Positions 16,870 through 24,927 of a DNA stretch of 54,542 nt are shown here, piece after piece. Source of the DNA: Actinomycetes bacterium (lineage in GTDB: Bacteria; Actinomycetota; Acidimicrobiia; IMCC26256; Chersky-534); assembly GCA_025463865.1 (NCBI GenBank), contig JAODBH010000221.1, forward strand, positions 1 through 54,542. The letters run 5' to 3'. The notes under the pieces are model-generated. The model ran no database searches. It had not been told where the DNA came from and saw only the letters and a list, made by a program, of their open reading frames with translations. The position numbers and the translations under genes were made by a program. How positions within the stretch are numbered: position 1 is the first letter of the stretch; every line of letters starts with the position of its first letter.

Positions 16870-17622
16870 TTAGGGACGTGTGCGCCGGCGGGAGCGGCGA
16901 AGCTCCCGACGTTCGGCGATCGCTGCGGGCCGCGCGGTCTCCCACCACTCGCTCAACGAGCGCGGGCGCCCGTCGACGGGGTCGGTATCGGTTCGGCGCG
17001 CCCGGCGACTCACGCCGAAGGTGCGCGGGACGGGATCGTGACCGGCCGGAGCGCTGGCCTGGCGCCAGACCTTCACGAACCGCTGCACCGCGGTCACGGA
17101 GCCGAGCACGACCATCAGCCACATGATCGGCACGAGGACGTTGAACGCGAGCCCGATGCCGAGCAGCACGAGTCGTTCGGCACGCTCCAGCAGACCGCCC
17201 TTGGCCTGGAAGCCGAGGGCCTCCGCCTTGGCCCGCTCGTACGAGATGAGCATGGAAAGACCCGCGACCGCGAGCGCGAGCACCGGGAGATGGCCGCCGT
17301 GGCGCCCGAAGTACCAGGCGACCCCGCCGATGAGCACGACGTCGGAGACGCGGTCGCACACCGAATCGAAGAACGCGCCCCGTGGCCCGGCCTTGCCGGA
17401 GTGACGCGCCACGCTGCCGTCGAGGAGGTCGGGCACCCCGGTCAGGATCACGCCGAGCACGGCCCAGTGCAGGTGGCCACTCGCGATCAGCAGACCGGTG
17501 ACCACCGAGCAACCGAGACCGACGACGGTGAGTGCGTCGGCGGTGACCCCTGCTTTGGCGAGACGGGCCCCGACGGGCTTCAGCCCCTGGTCGAACCCTG
17601 ACCGCCACCGTCCGTCGAGCAT
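16870..17622 (-). CDS. CDP-alcohol phosphatidyltransferase, PgsA1-like (PI-phosphate synthase type)
   Basis: Integral membrane enzyme that joins a CDP-diacylglycerol to an alcohol. The family signature is complete: D65-x2-D68-G69-x2-A72-R73-x8-G82-x3-D86-x3-D90 (DLLDGSVARHSG, GAFFDSVCD). About six hydrophobic segments follow the family pattern. In mycobacteria the gene in this position makes phosphatidylinositol phosphate from inositol 1-phosphate, and the adjoining PatA- and PimA-like genes point the same way. The C-terminal 60 residues are a hydrophilic Arg-rich tail (ERRELRRSRRRTRP) that exceeds the usual length of about 217. Glycerol phosphate as substrate cannot be excluded by sequence reading alone. 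Confidence 0.85.
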   Translation of the reverse strand: MLDGRWRSGFDQGLKPVGARLAKAGVTADALTVVGLGCSVVTGLLIASGHLHWAVLGVILTGVPDLLDGSVARHSGKAGPRGAFFDSVCDRVSDVVLIGGVAWYFGRHGGHLPVLALAVAGLSMLISYERAKAEALGFQAKGGLLERAERLVLLGIGLAFNVLVPIMWLMVVLGSVTAVQRFVKVWRQASAPAGHDPVPRTFGVSRRARRTDTDPVDGRPRSLSEWWETARPAAIAERRELRRSRRRTRP

Positions 17623-17798
17623 CGCTCGGCTTCTCCATCACCCACCGGGCGGCCGCAGAATCGGGCGCCGGGGCTGGGCGTACGCGTCGGAGCAGGTTAC
17701 CACCGGCTCGCAGCGAGACCGTCTCCTGCGGTTCCTGCTGTTCCCAGATTCGCGCCCGGTCCCGGCATCCGGAGCGGGCGGGACCGCCGGATCGGCAG

Positions 17799-17827
17799 GC
17801 GACAGACACCCGGCGCGTCGCTACAGT
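17799..17827 (+). promoter_or_regulatory. Candidate promoter for the EF-G-like gene
   Basis: GCGACA (17799-17804) and TACAGT (17822-17827) are spaced by 17 bases and match TTGACA/TAnnnT reasonably. The start of transcription would be near 17834, about 55 nt before the preferred GTG. It lies in the divergent 266-base gap between pgsA and the EF-G-like gene, which otherwise shows no gene. Part of this gap must also hold the pgsA promoter on the other strand, which I could not identify. Confidence 0.4.
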
Positions 17828-17888
17828 CGGCGGTGCGTGGTCGCCGGCGATCGGCCCGCTGGTGAGCGCTCGACCCAGGGGGTTCCGA

Positions 17889-19955
17889 GTGGATGCCACA
17901 ACCAAGGTCCGTGACCCCGAAACCGGGGTCCGCGTCGGCCCCGGCGGCACGAGCGGGCGGCGCAACCCGGTGCGCAACGTCGCCCTCGTCGGGCACGGGC
18001 ATTCGGGGAAGACCACCCTCGCCGAGGCGCTGCTGTTCGCCGCCGGGGTGATCGCCCGACCGGGACGGGTCGAGGACGGCACGACGGTGTGCGACTACGA
18101 CGCCGAGGAGCAGCGTCGGGCGATCTCCACCGGAGTCGCCGTGGCTCCTTTCGATCTCGGTGGCGTCCACGTCAACCTGCTCGACGTTCCGGGTGACGCC
18201 GACTTCGTGGGTGACGTCACCGCCGCTCTGCGCGCCGCCGACCTCGCCATCTTCGTCGTGTCGGCCGTCGAGGGCGTCGAGGTGGGGACCGAACAGGCGT
18301 GGAGGCTGGCCGCGGCCCGCGGCATGCCGCGCGCGATCTTCGTCAACAAGCTCGATCGGGAGCGGGCCGACTTCGACCGCACGCTCGCGCAGCTGCAAGG
18401 CCGCTTCGGCGCGGGCGTCGCGCCGCTCGAGCTCCCCGTCGGGCTCGAGGCGAGCTTCCGCGGTGTGATCGACCTCTTGTCCGACGTCGCGGTCACGTAC
18501 AACGGCGACGGGACGACCGCCGGCGTCGAGGGTCCCATCCCCGACGACCTCGAGGTCCGCGAGCACGCGGTGCACGACGCGCTGGTCGAGGGCATCGTCG
18601 TCGCGGACGACGAGCTCACCGAGCGCTACCTCGCCGACGAGCCCATCTCCACCGACGAGCTGGAGCACGCGCTCGCGCACGGGCTCGCTTCGGGCACGGT
18701 GTTCCCCGTGCTCTGCGGCAGCGCGGCGAAGCTCGTCGGCATCGACCGTCTCGCCCGCTTCATCACCGAGGACGGTCCCGCACCCGACGCCGAGGACGGC
18801 GCGCCGATCGCGCTCGTGTTCAAGACGATCGCGGACCCCTACGTCGGCCGGGTCAACGTGTTCAAGGTGCTCCAGGGCCGCGTGCGCGTCGACGACGCGC
18901 TCGTGAACAACCGCACGCTCGGCGACGAGCGACTGCACCAGCTCTTCCGCCTCCGGGGCCGGGAGCAGGAACCGGTGCGGGAGGTAGGGCCCGGCGACAT
19001 CGGCGCGGTCGCCAAGCTCCACGACACGACCACGGGCGACGTGCTCGGCGCGCGCGGCGCGCAGTTCGACGTCGAGCCGCTCGAGCTCCCGTCCCCCAAC
19101 CTCGCCACCGCGATCCGGCCGAAGTCGAAGCAGGACGACGACAAGCTCGCCACCGCGCTGCACAAGCTGTTGAGCGAGGACCCGACCCTCGTCGTCGAGC
19201 GCGACCCCGAGACCCACCAGACCCTGCTCCGAGGGATGGGCGAGACCCACCTCTCCATCGCGCTGGAGAAGCTGCAACGGCGCATGGGCGTCGAGGTCTC
19301 GACCGAGGCGGTGCTCGTCGCGTACCGCGAGACCGTGACCCGCGAGGCGCGGGCCGAGGGCCGCTACAAGAAGCAGACCGGCGGCCACGGTCAGTTCGGC
19401 GTGGCCGAGGTGACGATCGAGCCACTCGGGCGCGGCGTCGGGTTCGAGTTCGTCGACCGGATCGTCGGCGGCGCGGTCCCCCGCCAGTTCATCCCGGCCG
19501 TCGAGAAGGGTGTGGTCGAGGCGCTCGAGCACGGCGGCCCGTTCGGCTTCCCGGTGGTCGACGTACGGGTCACGCTGGTCGACGGAAAGTCACACGCCGT
19601 CGACAGCTCGGAGATGAGCTTCCGGATGGCCGGCTCACTCGCGGTGCGCGCCGCGCTCGGCGACGCGGAGCCCACCGTCCTGGAGCCGGTGAGCAATCTC
19701 GTCGTCGTCGCGCCCGAGACCTGTCAGGGCGACCTCCTCGGCGACATCAACGCCAAGCGCGGGCGCATCCAATCGACTGCCGCGCTCGGCGACGGCGAGG
19801 TGGAGATCGCCGCGTCGATCCCCACCGTCGAGATCCTGCGGTACGCCGTCGACCTGCGGGCGCTGACGGGCGGACGCGGTCACTTCGTCGCCGCCCACTC
19901 CCACCACGACGCCGTCCCACCCCACCTGGCCGACAAGCTCCGCGCCCCCGCCTAG
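17889..19955 (+). CDS. EF-G-like translational GTPase (EF-G2/FusA2 type)
   Basis: Paralogue of elongation factor G; its role in translation is unclear in the actinobacterial EF-G2 group. Domains follow EF-G: GTPase with P-loop GHGHSGKTT (about 35-43), NKLD, and CGSAAK, then domain II, and domains III-V with MGETHLSIALEKLQ and GGHGQFGVAEV. Two switch residues differ from canonical EF-G. Switch I reads RRAIST instead of RGITI, and the G3 motif is DVPGD instead of DTPGH, so the GTP-hydrolysing histidine is Asp103. I prefer GTG 17889 (688 residues) because AGGGGG lies 6 nt upstream; GTG 17862 in the same frame lacks a binding site. It is a lone plus-strand gene between minus-strand blocks and ends at a strong hairpin. 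Confidence 0.92.
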   Translation: MDATTKVRDPETGVRVGPGGTSGRRNPVRNVALVGHGHSGKTTLAEALLFAAGVIARPGRVEDGTTVCDYDAEEQRRAISTGVAVAPFDLGGVHVNLLDVPGDADFVGDVTAALRAADLAIFVVSAVEGVEVGTEQAWRLAAARGMPRAIFVNKLDRERADFDRTLAQLQGRFGAGVAPLELPVGLEASFRGVIDLLSDVAVTYNGDGTTAGVEGPIPDDLEVREHAVHDALVEGIVVADDELTERYLADEPISTDELEHALAHGLASGTVFPVLCGSAAKLVGIDRLARFITEDGPAPDAEDGAPIALVFKTIADPYVGRVNVFKVLQGRVRVDDALVNNRTLGDERLHQLFRLRGREQEPVREVGPGDIGAVAKLHDTTTGDVLGARGAQFDVEPLELPSPNLATAIRPKSKQDDDKLATALHKLLSEDPTLVVERDPETHQTLLRGMGETHLSIALEKLQRRMGVEVSTEAVLVAYRETVTREARAEGRYKKQTGGHGQFGVAEVTIEPLGRGVGFEFVDRIVGGAVPRQFIPAVEKGVVEALEHGGPFGFPVVDVRVTLVDGKSHAVDSSEMSFRMAGSLAVRAALGDAEPTVLEPVSNLVVVAPETCQGDLLGDINAKRGRIQSTAALGDGEVEIAASIPTVEILRYAVDLRALTGGRGHFVAAHSHHDAVPPHLADKLRAPA

Positions 19956-19958
19956 GTC

Positions 19959-20001
19959 AGTGCGTCCATAGAGCACCGTAGAGGTGCTCTATGGACGCAC
20001 T
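19959..20001. terminator. Perfect 19-bp inverted repeat between convergent genes (bidirectional terminator)
   Basis: The arms 19959-19977 and 19983-20001 are perfectly complementary over 19 bases, with a 5-base loop (gtaga). It starts 4 nt after the stop codon of the EF-G-like gene and reaches the first base of the convergent gene's stop codon. No long U tract follows on either strand. The position between converging genes and the stability of the stem make a bidirectional terminator the natural reading; a protein-binding palindrome is the alternative. Confidence 0.85.
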
Positions 20002-20483
20002 CAGGTCTGGAACTGGGACCAGTCTTCGGGGTTGCGCTCGGTGTACTCACCCATCACGGTGCCGTCGACCGCGTCGATCTGGACGAGGCCGCGCATGCTC
20101 GGGGGCGAGTCTGCGCTGTAGAGCAGGATCCGCCAGTTGGGCCGGCTGCGCAGGCCCGACCAACCGAGCTGCGCGCTCGCGTGGCCGACGGGGAAGCCGA
20201 CGGTCCGGGATGCGATCAGGAGCGCCTCGGTCTGGTCGATCTTCACGTCCCACGCGGTGATGAAGTGGTAGACGGCGACGACCCCGATGAAGATCGCGGC
20301 CGTCAACAGCCCCGAGTTGTGGGACGAGAACCAGGCGCCGAGGCAGCCGAGCGCGATCACGACGTAGAGCCAGCCCGCGATGCGCCGGCGGGTGATGTTG
20401 GGGAACTCGACCGGCCCCACCCATGCGGTGACGTCGAGCTCTTCGGGGAGGTCGTCCCCCTGCTGCGGATCGGTGTCGCTCAC
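20001..20483 (-). CDS. Hypothetical protein with two membrane segments
   Basis: I do not recognise this 160-residue protein. It has a hydrophilic acidic N-terminus (about 1-35), then two hydrophobic segments close together (IAGWLYVVIALGCLGAWF at about 35-52 and GLLTAAIFIGVVAVYHFI at about 58-75). A soluble C-terminal half follows, with WDVKIDQTEALLIASRTVGFPVGHASAQ and a region resembling a small beta domain that ends in NPEDWSQFQT. The GTG start lies 10 nt after the HIT gene stop. Codon use is like its neighbours. It has no assigned role; the linkage to the HIT and thrS genes suggests a housekeeping-associated membrane protein, not more. Confidence 0.75.
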   Translation of the reverse strand: MSDTDPQQGDDLPEELDVTAWVGPVEFPNITRRRIAGWLYVVIALGCLGAWFSSHNSGLLTAAIFIGVVAVYHFITAWDVKIDQTEALLIASRTVGFPVGHASAQLGWSGLRSRPNWRILLYSADSPPSMRGLVQIDAVDGTVMGEYTERNPEDWSQFQT

Positions 20484-20493
20484 GGTCCGGAGA

Positions 20494-21000
20494 CTACGAC
20501 GGCCAGGCCGCCCGGAGCTTCTCGTAGCTCGCGCCGAGAGCTTCGGGCAGCACCCGCGCGTCGGCGATGCTCGTCATGAAGTTGGTGTCGCCACCCCACC
20601 GGGGCACCACGTGGAAATGCAGGTGGCCCGGGATCCCGGCTCCCGCGGCGACGCCGAGGTTGGCGCCGACGTTGAACCCGGCCGGGTCGTAGGCGGCCCG
20701 CTCGGCGCGGACCGAGTCCTGGAGCAGGCCGGTGAGCTCCCCCGCCGCGTCGAGCGAGAGCGCGTCGAGATCGGCGACGTGCTCGAGTGGCGCCACCATG
20801 ATGTGACCCGAGGTGTAGGGGTAGGCGTTCATCACCACGAACATGTGCTCGGTGCGGGCCAGCACCATCGCCTCGCGGTCGTCGGTGGCCGCGGCGAGCC
20901 GGCAGAGCACGCAGCCGTCGGCCGCGTGGCTCGGCGGTCCGTTGCCGGCCGACTCGATGTAGGGCATGCGCCAGCCGGCCCAGAGGTGGTCGAGGCTCAC
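20494..21000 (-). CDS. HIT-family nucleotide hydrolase/phosphorylase (Ap4A phosphorylase-like)
   Basis: Cytoplasmic histidine-triad protein. The 168 residues from GTG 21000 start SLDHLWAGWRMPYIES, which matches the long HIT proteins found before pgsA in mycobacteria (Rv2613c, a diadenosine tetraphosphate phosphorylase). The triad HLHFHVVPRW is present near residue 130, a CVLC pair in the N-terminal part may bind zinc, and TSGHIMVAPLEHV is a further family motif. The open frame runs on to 21204 within thrS, but that part is not HIT-like. It follows thrS after 25 nt, as in mycobacteria. The exact substrate is inferred. Confidence 0.9.
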   Translation of the reverse strand: MSLDHLWAGWRMPYIESAGNGPPSHAADGCVLCRLAAATDDREAMVLARTEHMFVVMNAYPYTSGHIMVAPLEHVADLDALSLDAAGELTGLLQDSVRAERAAYDPAGFNVGANLGVAAGAGIPGHLHFHVVPRWGGDTNFMTSIADARVLPEALGASYEKLRAAWPS

Positions 21001-21025
21001 CGCGCGGCCCCGGCGAACGAACCGG

Positions 21026-23013
21026 TCACGCGTGCTCGATGACGTCGGCGCCGAGCTGCTCGACGAAGTCGTCGAGGGGTACGCCCCGCTCGGGGTCGTC
21101 GGTGCCGCGGCGGTTGACGCCGACGGTGCCTTCCTCCGCGTCGGAGTCGCCGACCACGAGCACGTACGGGAGCTTCTCCAGCTTGGCCTTGCGGACCCGG
21201 GCACCGAGGGTGTCGGAGTGCGCGGGGAGCAGCTCCACCCGGTGGCCCCCGGAGCGGAGACGGTCGACGACGCGGTGGGCGTACGCGTGGTGCCGCTCCG
21301 CGACCGGCAGGACGCCCACCTGCACGGGCGCGAGCCACACCGGGAACGCGCCGGCGTAGTGCTCGACCAGGATCGCGAAGAACCGCTCGATCGATCCGAA
21401 CAGCGCCCGGTGGATCATGATCACCTGGTGGCGTTCGTTGTCGGCGCCGACGTACTCGATGCCGAACCGGTTGCCCATCTGGAAGTCGACCTGGATCGTC
21501 GAGAGCTGCCAACGCCGGCCGATCGCGTCGCGGAGGTGGATGTCGATCTTCGGGCCGTAGAAGGCGCCTTCGCCCTCCGCGACCTGATACGGCAGCCCGC
21601 TCGCCTCGATGGTCTCGAACAGCGCGTCGGTCGCGAGCTGCCAGTCCTCGTCGCTCCCGACGCTCTTGTCGACGGGCCGGGTGCTGATGTCGGCCTCGAA
21701 GTCGGTGAAGCCGAAGGCGCGCAGGATCTCGAGCACGAACGTGACGAGCTCCTGGAGCTGCGGGACGATCTGCTCACGCGTGCAGAAGATGTGGCTGTCG
21801 TCCTGCGTGAACCCGCGGGTGCGCATCAACCCGTGCAGCACGCCCGACTTCTCGAACCTGTAGACGGTGCCGAGCTCGAAGATCTTGAGCGGCAGCTCGC
21901 GGTACGAGCGCATGTGGCTCTTGAAGATGAGGATGTGGAACGGGCAGTTCATCGGGCGCGGGTAGTAGGTAGCCCCTCCATCTCCATCGGGGGGTACATG
22001 CCCTCGGCGTAGAAGCCGAGATGGCCGCTGGTCTCCCAGAGCACCGACTTCGCGATGTGGGGCGAGAACACGAGCTCGTAGCCGTTGGCCTCGTGCCGCT
22101 CGCGGGAGAAGTCCTCGAGCACCTTCCGGACCGCGGCGCCCTTCGGGTGCCACAGCGCCAACCCGCCGCCGAGCTCGTCGGGGAACGAGAACAGGTCGAG
22201 CTCGGCGCCGAGCTTGCGGTGGTCGCGCCGCTCGGCCTCCTCGAGCTGGTGGAGGTGCGCCTCGAGCGCAGCCTTGTCCTCCCAAGCGGTGCCGTAGATC
22301 CGCTGGAGCATCGGGCGCTTCTCGTCGCCCCGCCAATAGGCCCCGGCCACCTTCATGAGCTTGAACGCGCCCAGCTTTCCGGTCGAGGGCACGTGCGGTC
22401 CCCGGCACAGGTCGACGTAGAGGACGTTCCCCTCGGCGTCGACGTTGCGGTACACCGAGACCGTGCTGCCGTCGCCGACGTCGCCGGTCTCCTCCTCCGA
22501 GAGGTCGCCGGCGCTCGCACGCTCGATGATCTCGAGCTTGTAGGGCTGGTCGGCGAACACCTCGCGGCCGGCTTGCGGCGCGTACTCCTCGCGCAGGAAC
22601 GGCTGGTTCTGCTTCACGATCTCGCGCATCCGGGCCTCGATCCGCTCGAGGTCGGTGTCGCTGAAGCGCCGGCCGTCGGGAAGCTCGAAGTCGTAGTAGA
22701 AGCCGTCGGTGATCGACGGCCCGATCGCGTACTTCGCTCCGGGAAAGAGGTCGAACACCGCTTGGGCCATCACGTGGCTGGTGCTGTGGCGCAGGAGGTC
22801 GCGGCCTTCGGCCGACGCGCCGGTGATGACGCTGATGCGCGCGTCGTGGTCGATCGGCTGGTCGAGATCGACGGGCACGCCGTCGATCTCGACCGCGAGC
22901 GCGGCCTTGGCCAACCCGCGCCCGATGGATGCGGCGACCTCGGCGCCCGTGGTCCCGGCCGGGTATTCGCGGGGCGAACCGTCGGGCAGCGTGAGGGTGA
23001 TCTGGTCGGCCAT
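21026..23013 (-). CDS. thrS: Threonyl-tRNA synthetase, interrupted by an apparent one-base frameshift
   Basis: Charges tRNA-Thr. The N-terminal part (from ATG 23013) has the TGS domain, the editing domain (HSTSHVMAQAV), and continues to GHLGFYAEGMYPPMEMEG. There it shifts out of frame and hits a stop at about 21948. The next frame resumes exactly with ATYYPRPMNCPFHI and carries the catalytic core to 21026: motif 2 MRTRGFTQDDSHIFC, motif 3 HRALFGSIERFFA, and the anticodon-binding domain. One missing G in the G run (plus-strand CCCC at 21973-21976) explains the break and would restore 662 residues. Since this gene is normally essential, a sequencing or assembly error in a homopolymer is likelier than a real pseudogene. 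It heads the thrS-HIT-membrane protein group. Confidence 0.93.
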
Positions 23014-23093
23014 ATGCGGTCGAAGCTATCTCTCTCTCCCGTTGCCGGCGCAACGATTCAAGAAGGCCAGGGTCAAGGGCTGCCCGAGGGACG

Positions 23094-23741
23094 TCAGTCT
23101 TCCGGGGTCACCGGCGGATGGCTTCGCAGAAAGTCGACGGTCCGTTCCCAGGCGAGCGCGGCGGCTTCGGCGTCGTAGTCGGGCGCGCCCGCCTCCGCGA
23201 AGTTGTGGGCGACGTCGTCGTAGACGTGCGACGTCACCGGACGCCCGGCCAACCCGAGCCAGGCCTCGGTCTGCGCCATCTCGTCCGTCGACGCGATCGG
23301 GTCGAGCGCGGCGGCGTGGAGCAGGTACTCGGACTGCGAGTCGTCGAAGTCGATGTGCTGCGTGCCGTAGTAGGCGACGACCGCGGCCACCGAGTCCGGC
23401 AGCCGGGCCGAGAGCCACAAGGCCCACGAGGCACCCATCGCGAACCCGACCGCACCGATCGGCGCGCGTGGGTCGGCGGTCAACGCCCGGAGCGCGTTGA
23501 CCGACGCGAGCAGCAGCGACGCGGCCTCGTTGATGTCGAGGGTCGCGAGCGCGGTCTCGGCGTCCTCGAGGGTGGTCGGCACCTCGCCGTCGAACAGGTC
23601 GGGGGCGAGGACGCTGAACCCCTCGTCGGCGAGGGCGTCGCAGAACGCGCGCGTCCCGTCGTTCAGGCCCCACCACGAGTGGATGACGAGGACACCAGGT
23701 CCGGGGCCCGTGGCGGGCTCGATGAAGTAGGCGTCGCGCAC
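23094..23741 (-). CDS. Dienelactone hydrolase-family alpha/beta hydrolase with altered nucleophile
   Basis: Predicted cytoplasmic alpha/beta-hydrolase of 215 residues from GTG 23741, 4 nt after the mshC stop. Family features: GPGVLVIHSWWGLND near the N-terminus, FSVLAPDLFDGEVP, and a DVAHNFAEAG segment carrying the likely catalytic His. The nucleophile elbow, usually GFCxG or GFSxG, reads GFAMG, so position 101 is Ala rather than Cys or Ser. Unless another residue serves, the protein is inactive as a hydrolase, or binds rather than cleaves. The longer open frame (to 23954) overlaps mshC and is not credible. It shares a transcript with mshC and the F420 oxidoreductase; the substrate is unknown. 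Confidence 0.85.
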   Translation of the reverse strand: MRDAYFIEPATGPGPGVLVIHSWWGLNDGTRAFCDALADEGFSVLAPDLFDGEVPTTLEDAETALATLDINEAASLLLASVNALRALTADPRAPIGAVGFAMGASWALWLSARLPDSVAAVVAYYGTQHIDFDDSQSEYLLHAAALDPIASTDEMAQTEAWLGLAGRPVTSHVYDDVAHNFAEAGAPDYDAEAAALAWERTVDFLRSHPPVTPED

Positions 23742-23745
23742 CGGG

Positions 23746-24927
23746 CTACGCGAGCGGGCGGGCGAGGTCCAAGCCGAGCAGCTGCGCGAGCTCGCGCAAG
23801 ACGATGGGGGCGCTCGCGTCGTCGCCGCCGGAAAGGATGGCGCTGGCCAGGTCGTCGAGGACGTCGGTGGCGCGCGGGGCGTCGAGGTCGGCGTCGAGTG
23901 CGGCCCGAACCCGCTCCGCGTAGGGCGACGGGTCGGGCCCGGTGGCGCACCCATTCGCGGCGAGCAGCCGGTGCAGCATCGCGGTGCCCTCCTCGATGTC
24001 GGTCTCGTACCACTCGAACCCGGCGCGGTAGTGGTGGCGCATCAGCGCGAGTCGGATCGCCCGGGCGTCCGCCGTCTTGAGGAGGTCGGAGACGAAGACC
24101 AGGTTGCCGAGCGACTTGCTCATCTTCTCGCCCTCGAAGTTCACGGTGGCCGAGTGCAGCCAGTGCCGGACGAAGGGCTTGCCGGTGGCCGACTCGCTCT
24201 GGGCGATCTCGCACTCGTGGTGCGGGAAGATCGGGTCGGTGCCGCCGCCGTGAAGGTCGAGGGTGGGGCCGAGCTCGTGCATCGACATCGCCGAGCACTC
24301 GACGTGCCAACCAGGCCGGCCGACGCCGAATGGAGCCCGCCACGCGGGCTCGTCGGGAAGCGACGGCTGCCACAGCACGAAGTCGAGCGGATCACGACGG
24401 TGCGGGTCCTCCGGCCGGCCACCTCGCGCCTCGGCCAGGCGCAGCATGCGCTCGCGCGGGTAGTGCGAGAGCTCGCCGAAGTTCGGGAACGTGCTGATGT
24501 CGAAGTAGACGGTCCCGGCGGTGAGGTACGCGTGGCCGCGTTCGAGCAGCAGCGAGACGAGCTCGATGATCTCCGGGATGGCCTCGGTGGCCCTCGGCTC
24601 CTCGAACGCCGGGCGCATGTCGAGCGCCTCCATGTCGGAGTGGAAGCGCGCCATCTCCTGCTCGGCGAGCTCGAGGTACGGGATGCCCAGCTCGCGCGCC
24701 TTCGGAAGGATCGAGTCGTCGACGTCGGTGACGTTGCGGACCATGCGGACCTCGTGACCGAGGTCTTCGAGCCGGCGGATCAGCAGGTCGTAGGTGAGGT
24801 ACGTGGCCGCGTGGCCGAGGTGCGTGCTGTCGTACGGCGTGATCCCGCAGACGTACATGCGCACGAGATGGTCGGGCTCGAACGGGACGACCTTGCGGCG
24901 GGCGGTGTCGTAGAGCTCGATGGTCAC
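23746..24927 (-). CDS. mshC: Mycothiol ligase MshC (cysteine:GlcN-Ins ligase)
   Basis: Class I synthetase-like enzyme that joins activated cysteine to glucosaminyl-inositol in mycothiol synthesis. The 393 residues are shorter than CysRS (about 460 or more), and the signatures are those of MshC: MYVCGITPYDSTHLGHAATY at 24-43 (CysRS usually has CGPTVYD and HIGHAR), MLRLAEARGG at 161-170, LDFVLWQPSLPDEPAW, and GRPGWHVEC. Zinc ligands C27, C211 and H236 and the KMSKS loop (268-272) are present. GTG 24927 overlaps the upstream oxidoreductase stop as GTGA. A truncated or divergent CysS is the alternative, but the CGITPYD and PxDxxLW features argue for MshC. Confidence 0.87.
   Translation of the reverse strand: MTIELYDTARRKVVPFEPDHLVRMYVCGITPYDSTHLGHAATYLTYDLLIRRLEDLGHEVRMVRNVTDVDDSILPKARELGIPYLELAEQEMARFHSDMEALDMRPAFEEPRATEAIPEIIELVSLLLERGHAYLTAGTVYFDISTFPNFGELSHYPRERMLRLAEARGGRPEDPHRRDPLDFVLWQPSLPDEPAWRAPFGVGRPGWHVECSAMSMHELGPTLDLHGGGTDPIFPHHECEIAQSESATGKPFVRHWLHSATVNFEGEKMSKSLGNLVFVSDLLKTADARAIRLALMRHHYRAGFEWYETDIEEGTAMLHRLLAANGCATGPDPSPYAERVRAALDADLDAPRATDVLDDLASAILSGGDDASAPIVLRELAQLLGLDLARPLA

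Noticed and set aside
17697-19532. 611-codon open frame antisense to the EF-G-like gene
   Set aside because: Composition is typical of GC-driven shadow frames, and the plus-strand frame has all EF-G motifs.
21949-23013. Treating the thrS N-terminal frame as a separate short gene
   Set aside because: The break lies in a highly conserved region and the two frames join to one enzyme by a one-base change.
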